Source: Ralstonia sp. UBA689
Lineage (GTDB): Bacteria; Pseudomonadota; Gammaproteobacteria; Burkholderiales; Burkholderiaceae
NCBI RefSeq assembly: GCF_002298975.1
Contig: NZ_DBMV01000044.1
Coordinates: 1 to 64,000 of the forward strand
Direction of reading: 5' to 3'
Length of the DNA stretch: 64,000 nucleotides
Positions 8,571 to 16,800 of this stretch are shown one piece after another. Positions within the stretch are counted from its first letter, which is position 1. Each line of letters starts with the position of its first letter. Below the pieces are notes generated by a model. It was not told the DNA's origin and did not search any database. It saw only the letters and a list, made by a program, of their open reading frames with translations. A program made the translations under genes and the position numbers.

Positions 8571-10214
8571 TCATTGAGTGACCAGCCCTGCGATGCGCAC
8601 CAGCACCAACCCCGCCGCCACCACGAGGTAGCCGCGCAGCACGAACATCCACGTGCGTTTGAGCGGCGTCCAGCGTGCCGGCGTGAGCTGCTCCAGCGGC
8701 GGCATGGTCCAGTGATTGCGGTCCAGCACGCTCACACGTTGCGGATGATGCGGCCGATGGTTGCGCCGCTCGATGCGCCACAGCACCAGCGACATCACCA
8801 CGGCGATGATCGATCCTCCGATCAGGATCGCGCCGATCTCGAACTCGCCGATGCACGGAAACAGCACGGCCGCCGTCAGGATGACGGAGAGCATCACCAG
8901 CACGGCGACCACACCGCCGGTGAAGATGTTCATGGCACGGCCGTTCGTCCACGGGCCCAGCACGGCCTTGTCGTTGCACAGCAGCAGCAGGAACACCGTG
9001 GCGCTCGGCAACAGCACGCCCGCCAGCGATTGCACCGCGTTGGTCAGCAAGCCCAGCGGCACGCCCGGCGTCAGTACCAGGCCGGCTGCCAGCAGCGTCA
9101 GGCCGAAGTACACAGCGTAGAAGCCCTTGGCCTCGGTCGGCTTGCGATGCAGCGAATGCCGCACGGCAAACACGTCGCCAATCGCATAGGCCGTCGACAG
9201 CGACACCGCGCACGCGCCGATGATGCTGGCATCCAGCAACGCAATCGCAAACAGCACGCCGGCCCAGCGGCCCGAATGGCGCTCCAGACCTTGCGCCGTG
9301 CCCAGCGCATCGGTGTAGTTTCCGAACTCCGGCGTGTCGTCGAAGGCCTGCGCGCTGAACGCGATCATCGCCACCGCCCCGGCAATCACGAGCACGATGC
9401 CCAGCCACAGGTCAGCGCGCTCGTAACGGATGAAGCGTGCAGTGATGCGCTTGTCGATCACGTAGCTCTGCTGGAAGAACAACTGCCACGGCGCCACGGT
9501 CGTCCCAACGATGGCAATGATCAGCAGCATCACCTCGGCCAGCGGTGCACCGGCCGGTAGAGCAGGCACGAAGAAATCGCGAGCCACCTGCCCCATCGGC
9601 GGATGCACCATCAGGAAGACGGGAATCAGCGTCAGGCTGCCCGCCACGAGCGCGAGCGCGAAACGCTCGAAGCGGCGGAAGTCGCCGGTGGACGCCGCGA
9701 GCATCACCAGCGCGGCCGCCGCGCACACGCCCCAATGGCGAGGGATGCCAAGATATTCCAGTGCCAGGCTGATGCCGATGAACTCCGTCACCAGCGTCAG
9801 CGCGTTGACGAGGAACAGGTCGATGACAGAGAAGCTGCCCCAGAACTTGCCGAAGCGCGCGAAGATCAGCCGCGCATGGCCGACGCGCGTGACGGCGCCC
9901 AGGCGCAGCACCATCTCCTGATTTACGTACAGCACGGGAATCAGCAGCAGCAGCGTCCACAGCAGCGTGGTGCCGTAGTTCTGCCCGGCCTGCGTATAGG
10001 TGCCGAAGGCGCCAGCGTCGTTATCGCCAACCATCACGATCAGGCCAGGCCCGAGGACGGCCAACAGCGTGCGCAGGCGTGCGCGCCAACTGTCGCGCGC
10101 GCCGGTATCGTGATGCGCGATGGTGCCGAGTGCACCACGAATGTCGCCCACGTGCGCGTCGTCGAGTGCGGCATGATGTGGTGGTGCGTCGATGCCCGAA
10201 GTCATTTGGGTCAT
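8571..10214 (-). CDS. NRAMP-family divalent metal transporter, probably Mg2+-type (NRMT-like)
   Basis: From the ATG at 10214, preceded by a strong GGAGGTCGAT ribosome site, this is a 547-residue membrane protein with eleven or more helices and the NRAMP fold. The first-helix metal motif DPGN is replaced by DAGA (GDNDAGAFGTYTQAG). The sixth-helix motif ATxMPH is replaced by TTVAPW, so the soft methionine ligand of Mn/Fe transporters is missing. As I recall, these changes mark NRAMP-related magnesium transporters. A cytoplasmic His-rich N-terminus (about residues 1-60) is longer than usual. It follows a small gene by 35 bases and an OprB-like porin further upstream on the same strand. Manganese or another divalent ion remains possible. 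Confidence 0.88.
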   Translation of the reverse strand: MTQMTSGIDAPPHHAALDDAHVGDIRGALGTIAHHDTGARDSWRARLRTLLAVLGPGLIVMVGDNDAGAFGTYTQAGQNYGTTLLWTLLLLIPVLYVNQEMVLRLGAVTRVGHARLIFARFGKFWGSFSVIDLFLVNALTLVTEFIGISLALEYLGIPRHWGVCAAAALVMLAASTGDFRRFERFALALVAGSLTLIPVFLMVHPPMGQVARDFFVPALPAGAPLAEVMLLIIAIVGTTVAPWQLFFQQSYVIDKRITARFIRYERADLWLGIVLVIAGAVAMIAFSAQAFDDTPEFGNYTDALGTAQGLERHSGRWAGVLFAIALLDASIIGACAVSLSTAYAIGDVFAVRHSLHRKPTEAKGFYAVYFGLTLLAAGLVLTPGVPLGLLTNAVQSLAGVLLPSATVFLLLLCNDKAVLGPWTNGRAMNIFTGGVVAVLVMLSVILTAAVLFPCIGEFEIGAILIGGSIIAVVMSLVLWRIERRNHRPHHPQRVSVLDRNHWTMPPLEQLTPARWTPLKRTWMFVLRGYLVVAAGLVLVRIAGLVTQ

Positions 10215-10249
10215 ATCGACCTCCGATTGAGTTGGTTTGCGTTGTTGGA

Positions 10250-10465
10250 TTACCAGTACGTGCGCGACAGCCGGATGGCGGCGGCAGCGTAGCCTTGGTT
10301 GGAAAGGGGTTGGCCGTCGTCGCCGGCGCGCCGGTTGGACTTGACCAAGGTGGCCGATGAAGCGTCGGCACGCTCGGGCGCACCGGCCCGGGCTTGCACG
10401 AACGGCGAGCTGAACGGCAGAGCGATCGCCGAGAAACGACGGGCGGGGATGTTGAATTTGCGCAT
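10250..10465 (-). CDS. Small basic protein of unknown function between leader peptide and NRAMP gene
   Basis: This is a 71-codon frame starting MRKFNIPARRF and ending LSRTYW. An AGGAG ribosome site lies 6 bases before the ATG. Most third codon positions (by eye over four fifths) are G or C, as in real genes of this genome. It has no membrane helix and no motif I recognise. It ends 35 bases before the NRAMP start, so the two are probably co-transcribed. A 6-base stem (10478-10483 with 10495-10500) sits just upstream of its ribosome site and could affect initiation. I cannot assign a function. Confidence 0.55.
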   Translation of the reverse strand: MRKFNIPARRFSAIALPFSSPFVQARAGAPERADASSATLVKSNRRAGDDGQPLSNQGYAAAAIRLSRTYW

Positions 10466-10624
10466 GACGCACTCCTGGCCGCACGCGCACGGCATGCGGC
10501 AATCGCCACGCACGGGGCGTCGTACCCCCGCGGCGAATTCGAACAATTCAAGGAGCGATGCGGACACCGCTGCCTTGCCTGGGTGGCAAGTCAGCAGCAG
10601 GGAACAACCGTGCGGCGGACTCGC

Positions 10625-10669
10625 CTAGTGGAAAAAAGATGTCGGGTAAGGTCGACTCGGACTGTCCAT
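10625..10669 (-). CDS. Leader peptide upstream of the NRAMP unit (MDSPSRPYPTSFFH)
   Basis: This 14-residue open frame starts at an ATG 6 bases after a strong AGGAGG sequence. It shares ATGGACAGT and AGTCGACCTT with a second short frame upstream of the OprB-like porin. The two copies differ in the middle by a whole-codon indel, which is the mark of a translated sequence. Three prolines and one aspartate in fourteen residues recall proline-rich leader peptides of Mg2+ transporters, but that parallel is an inference. It lies about 160 bases before the 71-codon gene and about 410 before the NRAMP start. Confidence 0.65.
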   Translation of the reverse strand: MDSPSRPYPTSFFH

Positions 10670-10696
10670 ATGGGTCCTCCTGGGTTTAGATGCCGT

Positions 10697-10793
10697 TGCA
10701 AAATGAAGTGAAGCGGTTCTGACGGTTCAACGCCGACGCAGACAGTACAAGGCGTACGGCAAGGAGGGGTTGGGCCGTCAGAATCATTTTGCA
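10697..10793 (-). repeat. Long imperfect palindrome between porin and NRAMP leader (structured RNA candidate)
   Basis: Arms tgcaaaatga (10697-10706) and tcattttgca (10784-10793) pair perfectly. Inside them, ttctgacgg (10717-10725) pairs perfectly with ccgtcagaa (10775-10783). On one side the two stems are contiguous and on the other they are separated by 10 bases. A further inner stem (gccgacgc with gcgtacggc, one bulge) closes an apical loop. The arrangement of stems with asymmetric internal loops looks like a structured leader RNA or a dispersed palindromic repeat. It lies just upstream of the leader peptide and has no U-tract, so it is not a classical terminator. Confidence 0.7.
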
Positions 10794-10801
10794 GCGGGCT
10801 C

Positions 10802-12223
10802 TTAGAATTCGGCGTGGGCGCGGATGCCAATGAACTTGGCGGGGCCGCGATCCCGGTTGTAGCCAGGGTTCTGAATGAGCTGGAAATCTGGGCTGATCGC
10901 CAGGCCCTTCGCCAGTTGCACGCTGTAAAACACCTCGAGCACGCGCTCCGGGCCGTAGTTCAACGTGCCGTCGCCCAGAAACGCACCGTTGCCGCCAGCT
11001 GCCAGGTACGCGCGATGATCGGGCCCCAGCATGTTCTGCGCATATGCCACGCCCAGTACATCGTTCGGCCGGCCCCATGCGGCACCCCTGAGCAACCCGC
11101 CGAATGACACGCTGCGGCCGGCCTCGGTAAAGGCATAGGTTTCGGTCTTGTCATCCGACCAGCTCAGGCGGGTGAACAGGCCCAGGTTTTCGCCCACCTT
11201 CTGCTCGAACGAAAGCCCCACGCCCACCTTGGCGCGCTCCTTGCGCACCAGCCCGACGTCGGGTGCGCTGTCCGTGGCGGCGCCAAGCGAGATGGCATCG
11301 TCAAAGCGGCCCATGCGCGCCTGATTGCGCCAACCGAGCAAGCGCACCTTGCCGTCCTGACCAAACAGCGTGTAGCTCTTTTCGAGCTCCACCATGTCGC
11401 CGTAATGCTTGAGGAAGCGCGTGTCGAGCGGCAGGCCATTGGATTCGACAGGTTGCAGAAAGCGCCCCGCGCGCACAGTCCAGCCGTTCTCGCTATCGAT
11501 GTACTCAAGCGCCACGCCCCAGTTGTAGCCGCGCGCATCAGCCGGATAGTCGAACGATGGATGCGTCATGAATGACCAGTTCAGGAACTGGGTGCGCGGG
11601 TCGTGCGCATATTCCACCGCATCGAACACATCGAGGACGGGAAAGTTACCAGCCGTCAGCACGACGCGGCGCTTGTCGACGATGTCGGCAAACTGGTTGA
11701 AATCGGCGTCGATCTTTTCGGTGTCGCCACCCAGGCCCCAGGTCTGGCGCAGGAAGGCGCGGGCGCGGTACAGCATCGGATTGGCACCCGAAGTCTTGGC
11801 GAGTTCGCCGTTGGGCAGACCGGCCATGCCATGCAGTTCTGAAAACGCCACGCCCTGCGAAACTTCGGGGTTGAAGTGGAACTCGGCCCCCTTCCACAGG
11901 CGCATCCCCAGGTCGAGCGTGGCCGTAAACGAGTAGCTCTTGGCACGGCCGGCAGCGAGGCTGTTATCGCCGCTATAAGCGGCATCAAAAGCGGGCTTGC
12001 GCTGCCAGACATAGGTGGTCTGGCCATGAAAGCCGAAACGATCGTCCAGCTCGCCACCGGCGATCAGCGGGGCTTCGTCAGCCGCAGGCACCGAGGCCGG
12101 TGCGCCTGCAGCATGGGCCACCGACACGGCTGACACCATGGCCGCGACCACCATCAGCACGCGAACCCAAACCAGCGGGCGAATTGCCACCCAAACGTAT
12201 TGCAGCATCGAGAGAAACAACAT
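10802..12223 (-). CDS. OprB-family (carbohydrate-selective type) outer-membrane porin
   Basis: From the ATG at 12223, preceded by GAGGGAGGTCTG, this is 473 residues with a long hydrophobic signal region ending near AHAAGA. The mature barrel shows OprB-type features such as RFGFHGQTTYVWQ near the N-terminus, a repeated aromatic/Gly strand pattern, and a C-terminal phenylalanine (RAHAEF) required for barrel assembly. The family label refers to sugar porins. Here the neighbour on the same strand is an NRAMP transporter and both genes carry related leader peptides, so the substrate may instead be a divalent cation; that is inference. Confidence 0.88.
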   Translation of the reverse strand: MLFLSMLQYVWVAIRPLVWVRVLMVVAAMVSAVSVAHAAGAPASVPAADEAPLIAGGELDDRFGFHGQTTYVWQRKPAFDAAYSGDNSLAAGRAKSYSFTATLDLGMRLWKGAEFHFNPEVSQGVAFSELHGMAGLPNGELAKTSGANPMLYRARAFLRQTWGLGGDTEKIDADFNQFADIVDKRRVVLTAGNFPVLDVFDAVEYAHDPRTQFLNWSFMTHPSFDYPADARGYNWGVALEYIDSENGWTVRAGRFLQPVESNGLPLDTRFLKHYGDMVELEKSYTLFGQDGKVRLLGWRNQARMGRFDDAISLGAATDSAPDVGLVRKERAKVGVGLSFEQKVGENLGLFTRLSWSDDKTETYAFTEAGRSVSFGGLLRGAAWGRPNDVLGVAYAQNMLGPDHRAYLAAGGNGAFLGDGTLNYGPERVLEVFYSVQLAKGLAISPDFQLIQNPGYNRDRGPAKFIGIRAHAEF

Positions 12224-12447
12224 CAGACCTCCCTCGTCCGTTTCTATGACGGACGTAGGCGTACGCCGACCGCCATCCTCGTGTGAGCGGCGCGCAAACG
12301 CACGCGCAACCACGTGGCCGTGTCGGTACAACAATCGAATGAAGGAGAGAGGCTTGTACGGAGAACCCGCACAAGATCCACTACCTGCCGTGCAATGCGG
12401 CTAGGCAGTGGTGAGGCACGATTGGGCGCCCGAAACTGTCTAGCCGT

Positions 12448-12486
12448 TCAACGTGCGACCCAAGGTCGACTAGAACAACTGTCCAT
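12448..12486 (-). CDS. Leader peptide upstream of the porin (MDSCSSRPWVAR)
   Basis: This 12-residue open frame starts at an ATG 8 bases after GGAG and ends 224 bases before the porin start codon. Its start (ATGGACAGT) and centre (AGTCGACCTT) are identical to the short frame before the NRAMP unit, giving the shared peptide pattern MDS-x-S-(S)-R-P-aromatic. The bases CGACC-TTG-GGTCG inside the frame can form a hairpin, so translation could alter RNA folding downstream. Confidence 0.62.
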   Translation of the reverse strand: MDSCSSRPWVAR

Positions 12487-12516
12487 GGAGATCACTCCGT
12501 AGCTTTGACGGGGCGC

Positions 12517-12546
12517 AGAGTAACAAAGTGTGGATCGGGTCGGCAA
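12517..12546 (-). promoter_or_regulatory. Tentative promoter of the porin transcript
   Basis: On the minus strand TTGCCG (12546-12541) is followed after 17 or 18 bases by TTACTC/TACTCT (12523-12517). This gives a start site about 25 bases before the porin leader peptide. The -35 is reasonable and the -10 is weak; the call was made by eye. Confidence 0.35.
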
Positions 12547-12713
12547 GCGTTTTTTGGAGGGATGCGAAGTGCATTGCGCGACGGCGACAACGGTGCGATT
12601 GGATCACCAAAGAATGACCTCACGCGCACTGGGGACAGGTCCGTAACTGGCGTATCGGCGCCGTTTGCGGGCACTACGATCGACGTAGACCTCCTGCCGG
12701 AGACATCCTCGCA

Positions 12714-13134
12714 ATAATCACGCGAACCAGCAAGGAAATCATCATCGATGCATGGCGCGCATTCGCTTCGCGCGAGCCTGCCAGCATTGCCGATTGCTTC
12801 ACTGCGGACGCGCAATGGCTCGCGCCCGAGGGCAACGCCACCGCGGTCGCACTCGCGTGCACGCATCACATGATCGGCCGCGAGGCGATCGTGCACTTCC
12901 TCACCGTGATTTTTCGAGGCTGTTCGTGGCAAACGTCTCTGTGCAGTTCAGCGGCATCCATGCGGACGGGGACACGGTGATCGTGGAAGAGCGCATGCGC
13001 GCGACGCTCGCGAATGGGCGGCAGTATGACAACACGTACTGCTTTGTCTTTACGCTGGCGCAGGGCCGTATTGCCTTTGTGCGGGAGTACATGGATACGC
13101 GGCGAGGGGGCGGCGTGCATTTTTGGGCCGGCCG
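12714..13134 (+). pseudogene. SnoaL/NTF2-like nuclear transport factor fold protein, frameshifted
   Basis: The first part reads in one frame from about 12714 (TRTSKEIIIDAWRAFASREP to GREAIVHFLTVIF). The rest continues in another frame (RLFVANVSVQFSGIHADG to VREYMDTRRG). The switch lies at or just after a run of five T bases at 12910-12914 and equals loss of one base. The expected start position reads ATA rather than ATG, 10 bases after GGAG. The C-terminus runs on without a natural stop. Together these indicate a decayed SnoaL-like small enzyme gene, not a sequencing error alone. The family role ranges over polyketide cyclases and isomerases, and no substrate can be given. Confidence 0.7.
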
Positions 13135-13164
13135 CGCACGCATAGCCTCAGCCGGGACGGACAC

Positions 13165-13197
13165 AAAAGAAAACGGCCTCCACATGGGAGACCGTTT
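13165..13197 (-). terminator. Terminator, probably the original tRNA-Thr terminator displaced by the island
   Basis: A hairpin with arms aaacgg-cctcc and ggag-accgttt (one mismatch) is followed on the minus strand by a TTTTCTTTTG tract. It lies immediately beyond the tRNA-like fragment at 13206, as a terminator would after an intact tRNA gene. This supports the view that the island inserted between the tRNA and its terminator. Confidence 0.7.
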
Positions 13198-13205
13198 CGC
13201 AAAGC

Positions 13206-13228
13206 TGGTGCGGCTGCAGGAATGGAAT
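13206..13228 (-). repeat. Degenerate tRNA-Thr 3' end copy, distal attachment site of the island
   Basis: The plus-strand string tggtgcggctgcagga resembles the 3' end of the tRNA-Thr gene at 37754 (tggtgccggctgcagga), with one base lost and divergence further in. Ten bases (ggctgcagga) are identical. An unselected distal attachment site is expected to decay. It could instead derive from another tRNA gene. Confidence 0.6.
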
Positions 13229-13818
13229 TCATCTAGCATATCCATGCTAAACAAGGATTTTCTAAATTCGCCGATTCTTCCATGCCCCCAAATATGCCCC
13301 CAATTCTCGGGAACACTTTGGTTCGATTGTGAATCTGCGTACGGCGCACTCAATGGGCAAGCTCGACACTCACGGCGACAACTGACAGTTGGACAAGATT
13401 TTAGCCCACCGTACTGCACTGGACGAACCCTCGGCTCCGCCCACGGCAAACCCGCCGCTGGATCAGCAGCTCACCCTAAACGATGGGTGTCGCTTGCAGG
13501 CTAGCCACGTCCGACGAAAGGCTATCTGTCGGCTATGCCTGATCGTCATCCGCCCTGGCCGTGGCTTTCCCTTCCCAAGTTCTCAATGATCCGCTTGCGG
13601 TGGTACTGCCGCTGGAATGACCAGCAAAAGCTCAGACTCATCCTCCGCGATTAGCAATGGGAAGACAGCGGTTAATACAAATCCGAACCGCAGGCCCAAA
13701 CGGGTGCGCCTTTACTGAAAGAACCAGACTGGCGCCTATGTGCCGAAAACCAGGTGATGCGTTTAGCCCGAAAATCGATCGGCGCCGTCCGGATAAATGC
13801 TCGTAAAGCCCGTTCACA
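13229..13818. other. Island left edge with no recognisable gene
   Basis: This stretch of 590 bases shows no frame with a convincing product. It contains two direct copies of atgcccccaa at 13282-13291 and 13294-13303, spaced 12 bases. Such short repeats near attachment sites can be integrase arm-binding sites. A similar sequence, atgcccccaatat, occurs at 35083 just outside the IS element. Confidence 0.5.
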
Positions 13819-16800
13819 TCACCCAAGATACGGCCGCTCCGCAGCAAAGAGCGCGCGCTGTGCGAAGGTGCGCCATTGCGCTGGAGCGCGATCTCCCATC
13901 ACGGTGATTCCCGCCACCAAGGCCTGGGCGTGCAATACCACGGGCAGGCCGTCCAGCGCACGCTCTGCCGCAGCGGCATTGCCCTGACGCGCCAGGGTGA
14001 GGAAGCGATCCAGCCGGGCTGACAGATCCGGAATCTCGTACCGGGTGGCTTGCGCAGCCAAGAGCGCCTGGATGGCTGGCGTTGCAGTCGACGGCCCTGC
14101 GGCGAGCGCCAGAATGGCCGTGTACTCGTCAATGCCCTGGTCGACGGGCAGGGCACGAGCGCGTTCGCACAGCGCGGCCACAGCGCCAACCGAAGCGGCC
14201 GCCATCCGAAGCACATGGGCGTGGGCTGGTGTGCCTGCGGAAGCCGATACCGCCTCTTCCAACTTGCCTCTGGCGATCAACGCAATCGGTTGATACGCGC
14301 CAGGCGGCAACGCTGCACCCGGCTCGTACATCAGCACGTCCCGCACGGCGGGGGACTGCCCCGCCAGCTCTGCCTGTCGGGATTTGGCTGCTTCCGGGTC
14401 CACTAGGCGTGCCATCCGCAGCAATTCGATGCTGGCCGATTCACGCAGCGCCGGGCTCTTGGATTGGGCCACCTCGTAATCGACCAGCGCATCACGGTAG
14501 CGTCCCTGCGTGGCGGCGTGCCAGCCGGCGGCGTTCGCGTACCACGCAGCTTGCGGCCACCGCCGATGACCGGCCTCAAACGCCGCATCCTGCTCGGGGC
14601 CGGCCGGCAAGCAACGCGTGGCGAGGTAGGCCAGGTCCGGCTGATCTGGCGCTTTGTCGGCCAGAGCCCGTTGCCGCGCGCACACGGCGTCGCGGGCGGC
14701 CGTGCCTTTCGCGGCATCCTGTTCAAACCGCAGCGCCACCACGTCGATCGGAAAACGCGCACGACGGGCCGCAAAGGCTTCTTCGAAGCCCGGCACTTCG
14801 CTAGCCAGGCTCAGCCAATCAACCAAATAAGTAGTGTCGGGCGCATCAAAGCGGACATGCGACAAGAGCATCGGCGCGGCGGCAGACTTGTCCTTCAGCG
14901 CCCCGACCAGCGTGCTGGGGGTAATGTCGCTGGAGCCCTCTAGCACCGTACGGATGCCGCCGGCACTGTTCGATTCGATGCTGGTGGGCGGAGCTGCAAA
15001 CACCACGTCGGTGGTGGCGGACTGCCAGCGCTGCGGCGACAGCAGGCGCGGCGGTACGGCAGTGGCCGGGCCATAGGTGGCTGTCCACTGGCGCAACGGT
15101 GCGGCACTCGCCACGGTGTAGACCAGATTCTTGTCCGCGCGATTAATCGACACATGAAAGGCTTCGATCGGATCGCCGTCTTGCGTTTGCGCGGCCACCG
15201 CCAAGTCACGACCCACATGCACATTCACACTGGCGTGCGCATTGGGTGCAAGCGCGACCCGCTGGCCGTCAATGGTGGCCATGACCGGTCGGGCCAAGGG
15301 GTTGTAGACAAACACCGTCGCCTCGTCCATCGACCAGCCAAACAGCAACACAGCCCCCACGATGCCGATGGCCACCACAGCCCGCGCCAACCCGGGGAAG
15401 AACCCACTGGCGGAACGAAAACGCTCCCACAAGTTCGGCTTTTCGACCCGCTGGATACGTTCGGCGTCGATGACCAAGGTGTCGTAACCGGGCGGAGCCA
15501 AGGGTGTCTCAGCAGGTGCATCGGCAAGCGGCTCGCCACGGGTAGCCGCCGCAATGGTGACCTCAGCCCGCAACAACTCGCCCAATGTGACGCGACCAAG
15601 TCTCGACAGGCAGCCTACCGCATGGTTCACCCAGCTATCCGCGTAGCGCAGCCAATCGTTGATGTTGTCACGCACGGGGCTACCCAGGCCGAGTTCGCCC
15701 AGCATGGCAGACCAGCTTTCTACCCCAAGCTCGGCCAGCACCCGCTCGCCTGGCTTAACATAGGCTGTCATGCGAAACACCTCATAGAGCGCCCGTTGTA
15801 CGGCTTCCGCGCTGGCCAGCACATCCTTGACACCGCGTTCGTTGACGGAGCCGGTTGTGGTCACACGTTGCCAGCAACGTGCCAAGGCGGCTTGCGTGTC
15901 GCGTAGCTCGGCCTCGGTGTGGTGAGCGTAGTGCAACACGTGCAGCAGCCCTTTCAGGTAGGGGGGCCACTGCGGCGACAGTTGCTCGGCATGGGCCTGA
16001 TGCAGGCTGCGTACCCGTTTGAGCACGGCGGCCAGACGCGCTCGCACCTCGGCACGCTCGGCACCCACCGCATCGATGGTCGGTTGCAGCTCGCTCGGCT
16101 TGAGAATGCGGCCGCGATGGCGGATCACACCATCAGCGGCGGTATACACACCATCACGCAACGAGCGCAGCAGCGCATGCTCTTGATCCAGCGCTCGCAG
16201 AGCTTCCAGATCCTCGCTGATAGACGGCGGATACAGGGCATCCAGGTCAAGAGTGCCATCTGCGGGCACTTGCGCGTACAACTCATGCGCGCGTGCGGCA
16301 TGGCGCGTAACAGGGAAGCCGAGATAGATGCCGCGATAGTGCGGCTTGAGCTGCTCAATGGCGAATTGATCGTCGAGCTTCTGCAGCGTGATATCCGGCT
16401 CGACCACAGAATGCGCGGTCTCGCCGATCAGCTCTTGCGTCATTCGCTCCCGCAATGCTTGCGCATTGTCGAAGATGGCCCAAGCGCTGCGGGTGTCCTC
16501 CGGCGCCGCCAGATAGACGCGCTTGGCGTTCTCCTCACGCTCATGGTTGAGCGGGTGGGTCGCCCACATGCGCGGCGGCTGTGCCAACTCCGCCTTGAAG
16601 ACGCGAAATGCAGCTGCGTCACCAACAGACACCTGCGGCCGCTGGCCGTACGCAGGGTCGTTGTAGATCAGCCCCAGCCGGGCCGCGATGGCCTCCTGTA
16701 CAACAAACACGTCGCGCGGTGGACGCTCGGCACCGGCTTCCCCACGCACGAAACCCACGGCGCGCTCCCACGCGTCGTCGGCGACTTGCAACCGGTGCAG

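Noticed and set aside
10466..10802. A yybP-ykoY manganese riboswitch before the NRAMP gene
   Set aside because: The conserved GGGGAGUAG and GCAAGACC elements are absent on the minus strand.
10591..10830. 79-codon minus-strand frame across the palindrome and leader
   Set aside because: It overlaps the porin 3' end and the structured leader, with no ribosome site; a shadow of the non-coding element.
12505..12717. 70-codon plus-strand frame upstream of the SnoaL remnant
   Set aside because: It is antisense to the porin promoter region and has no family resemblance.
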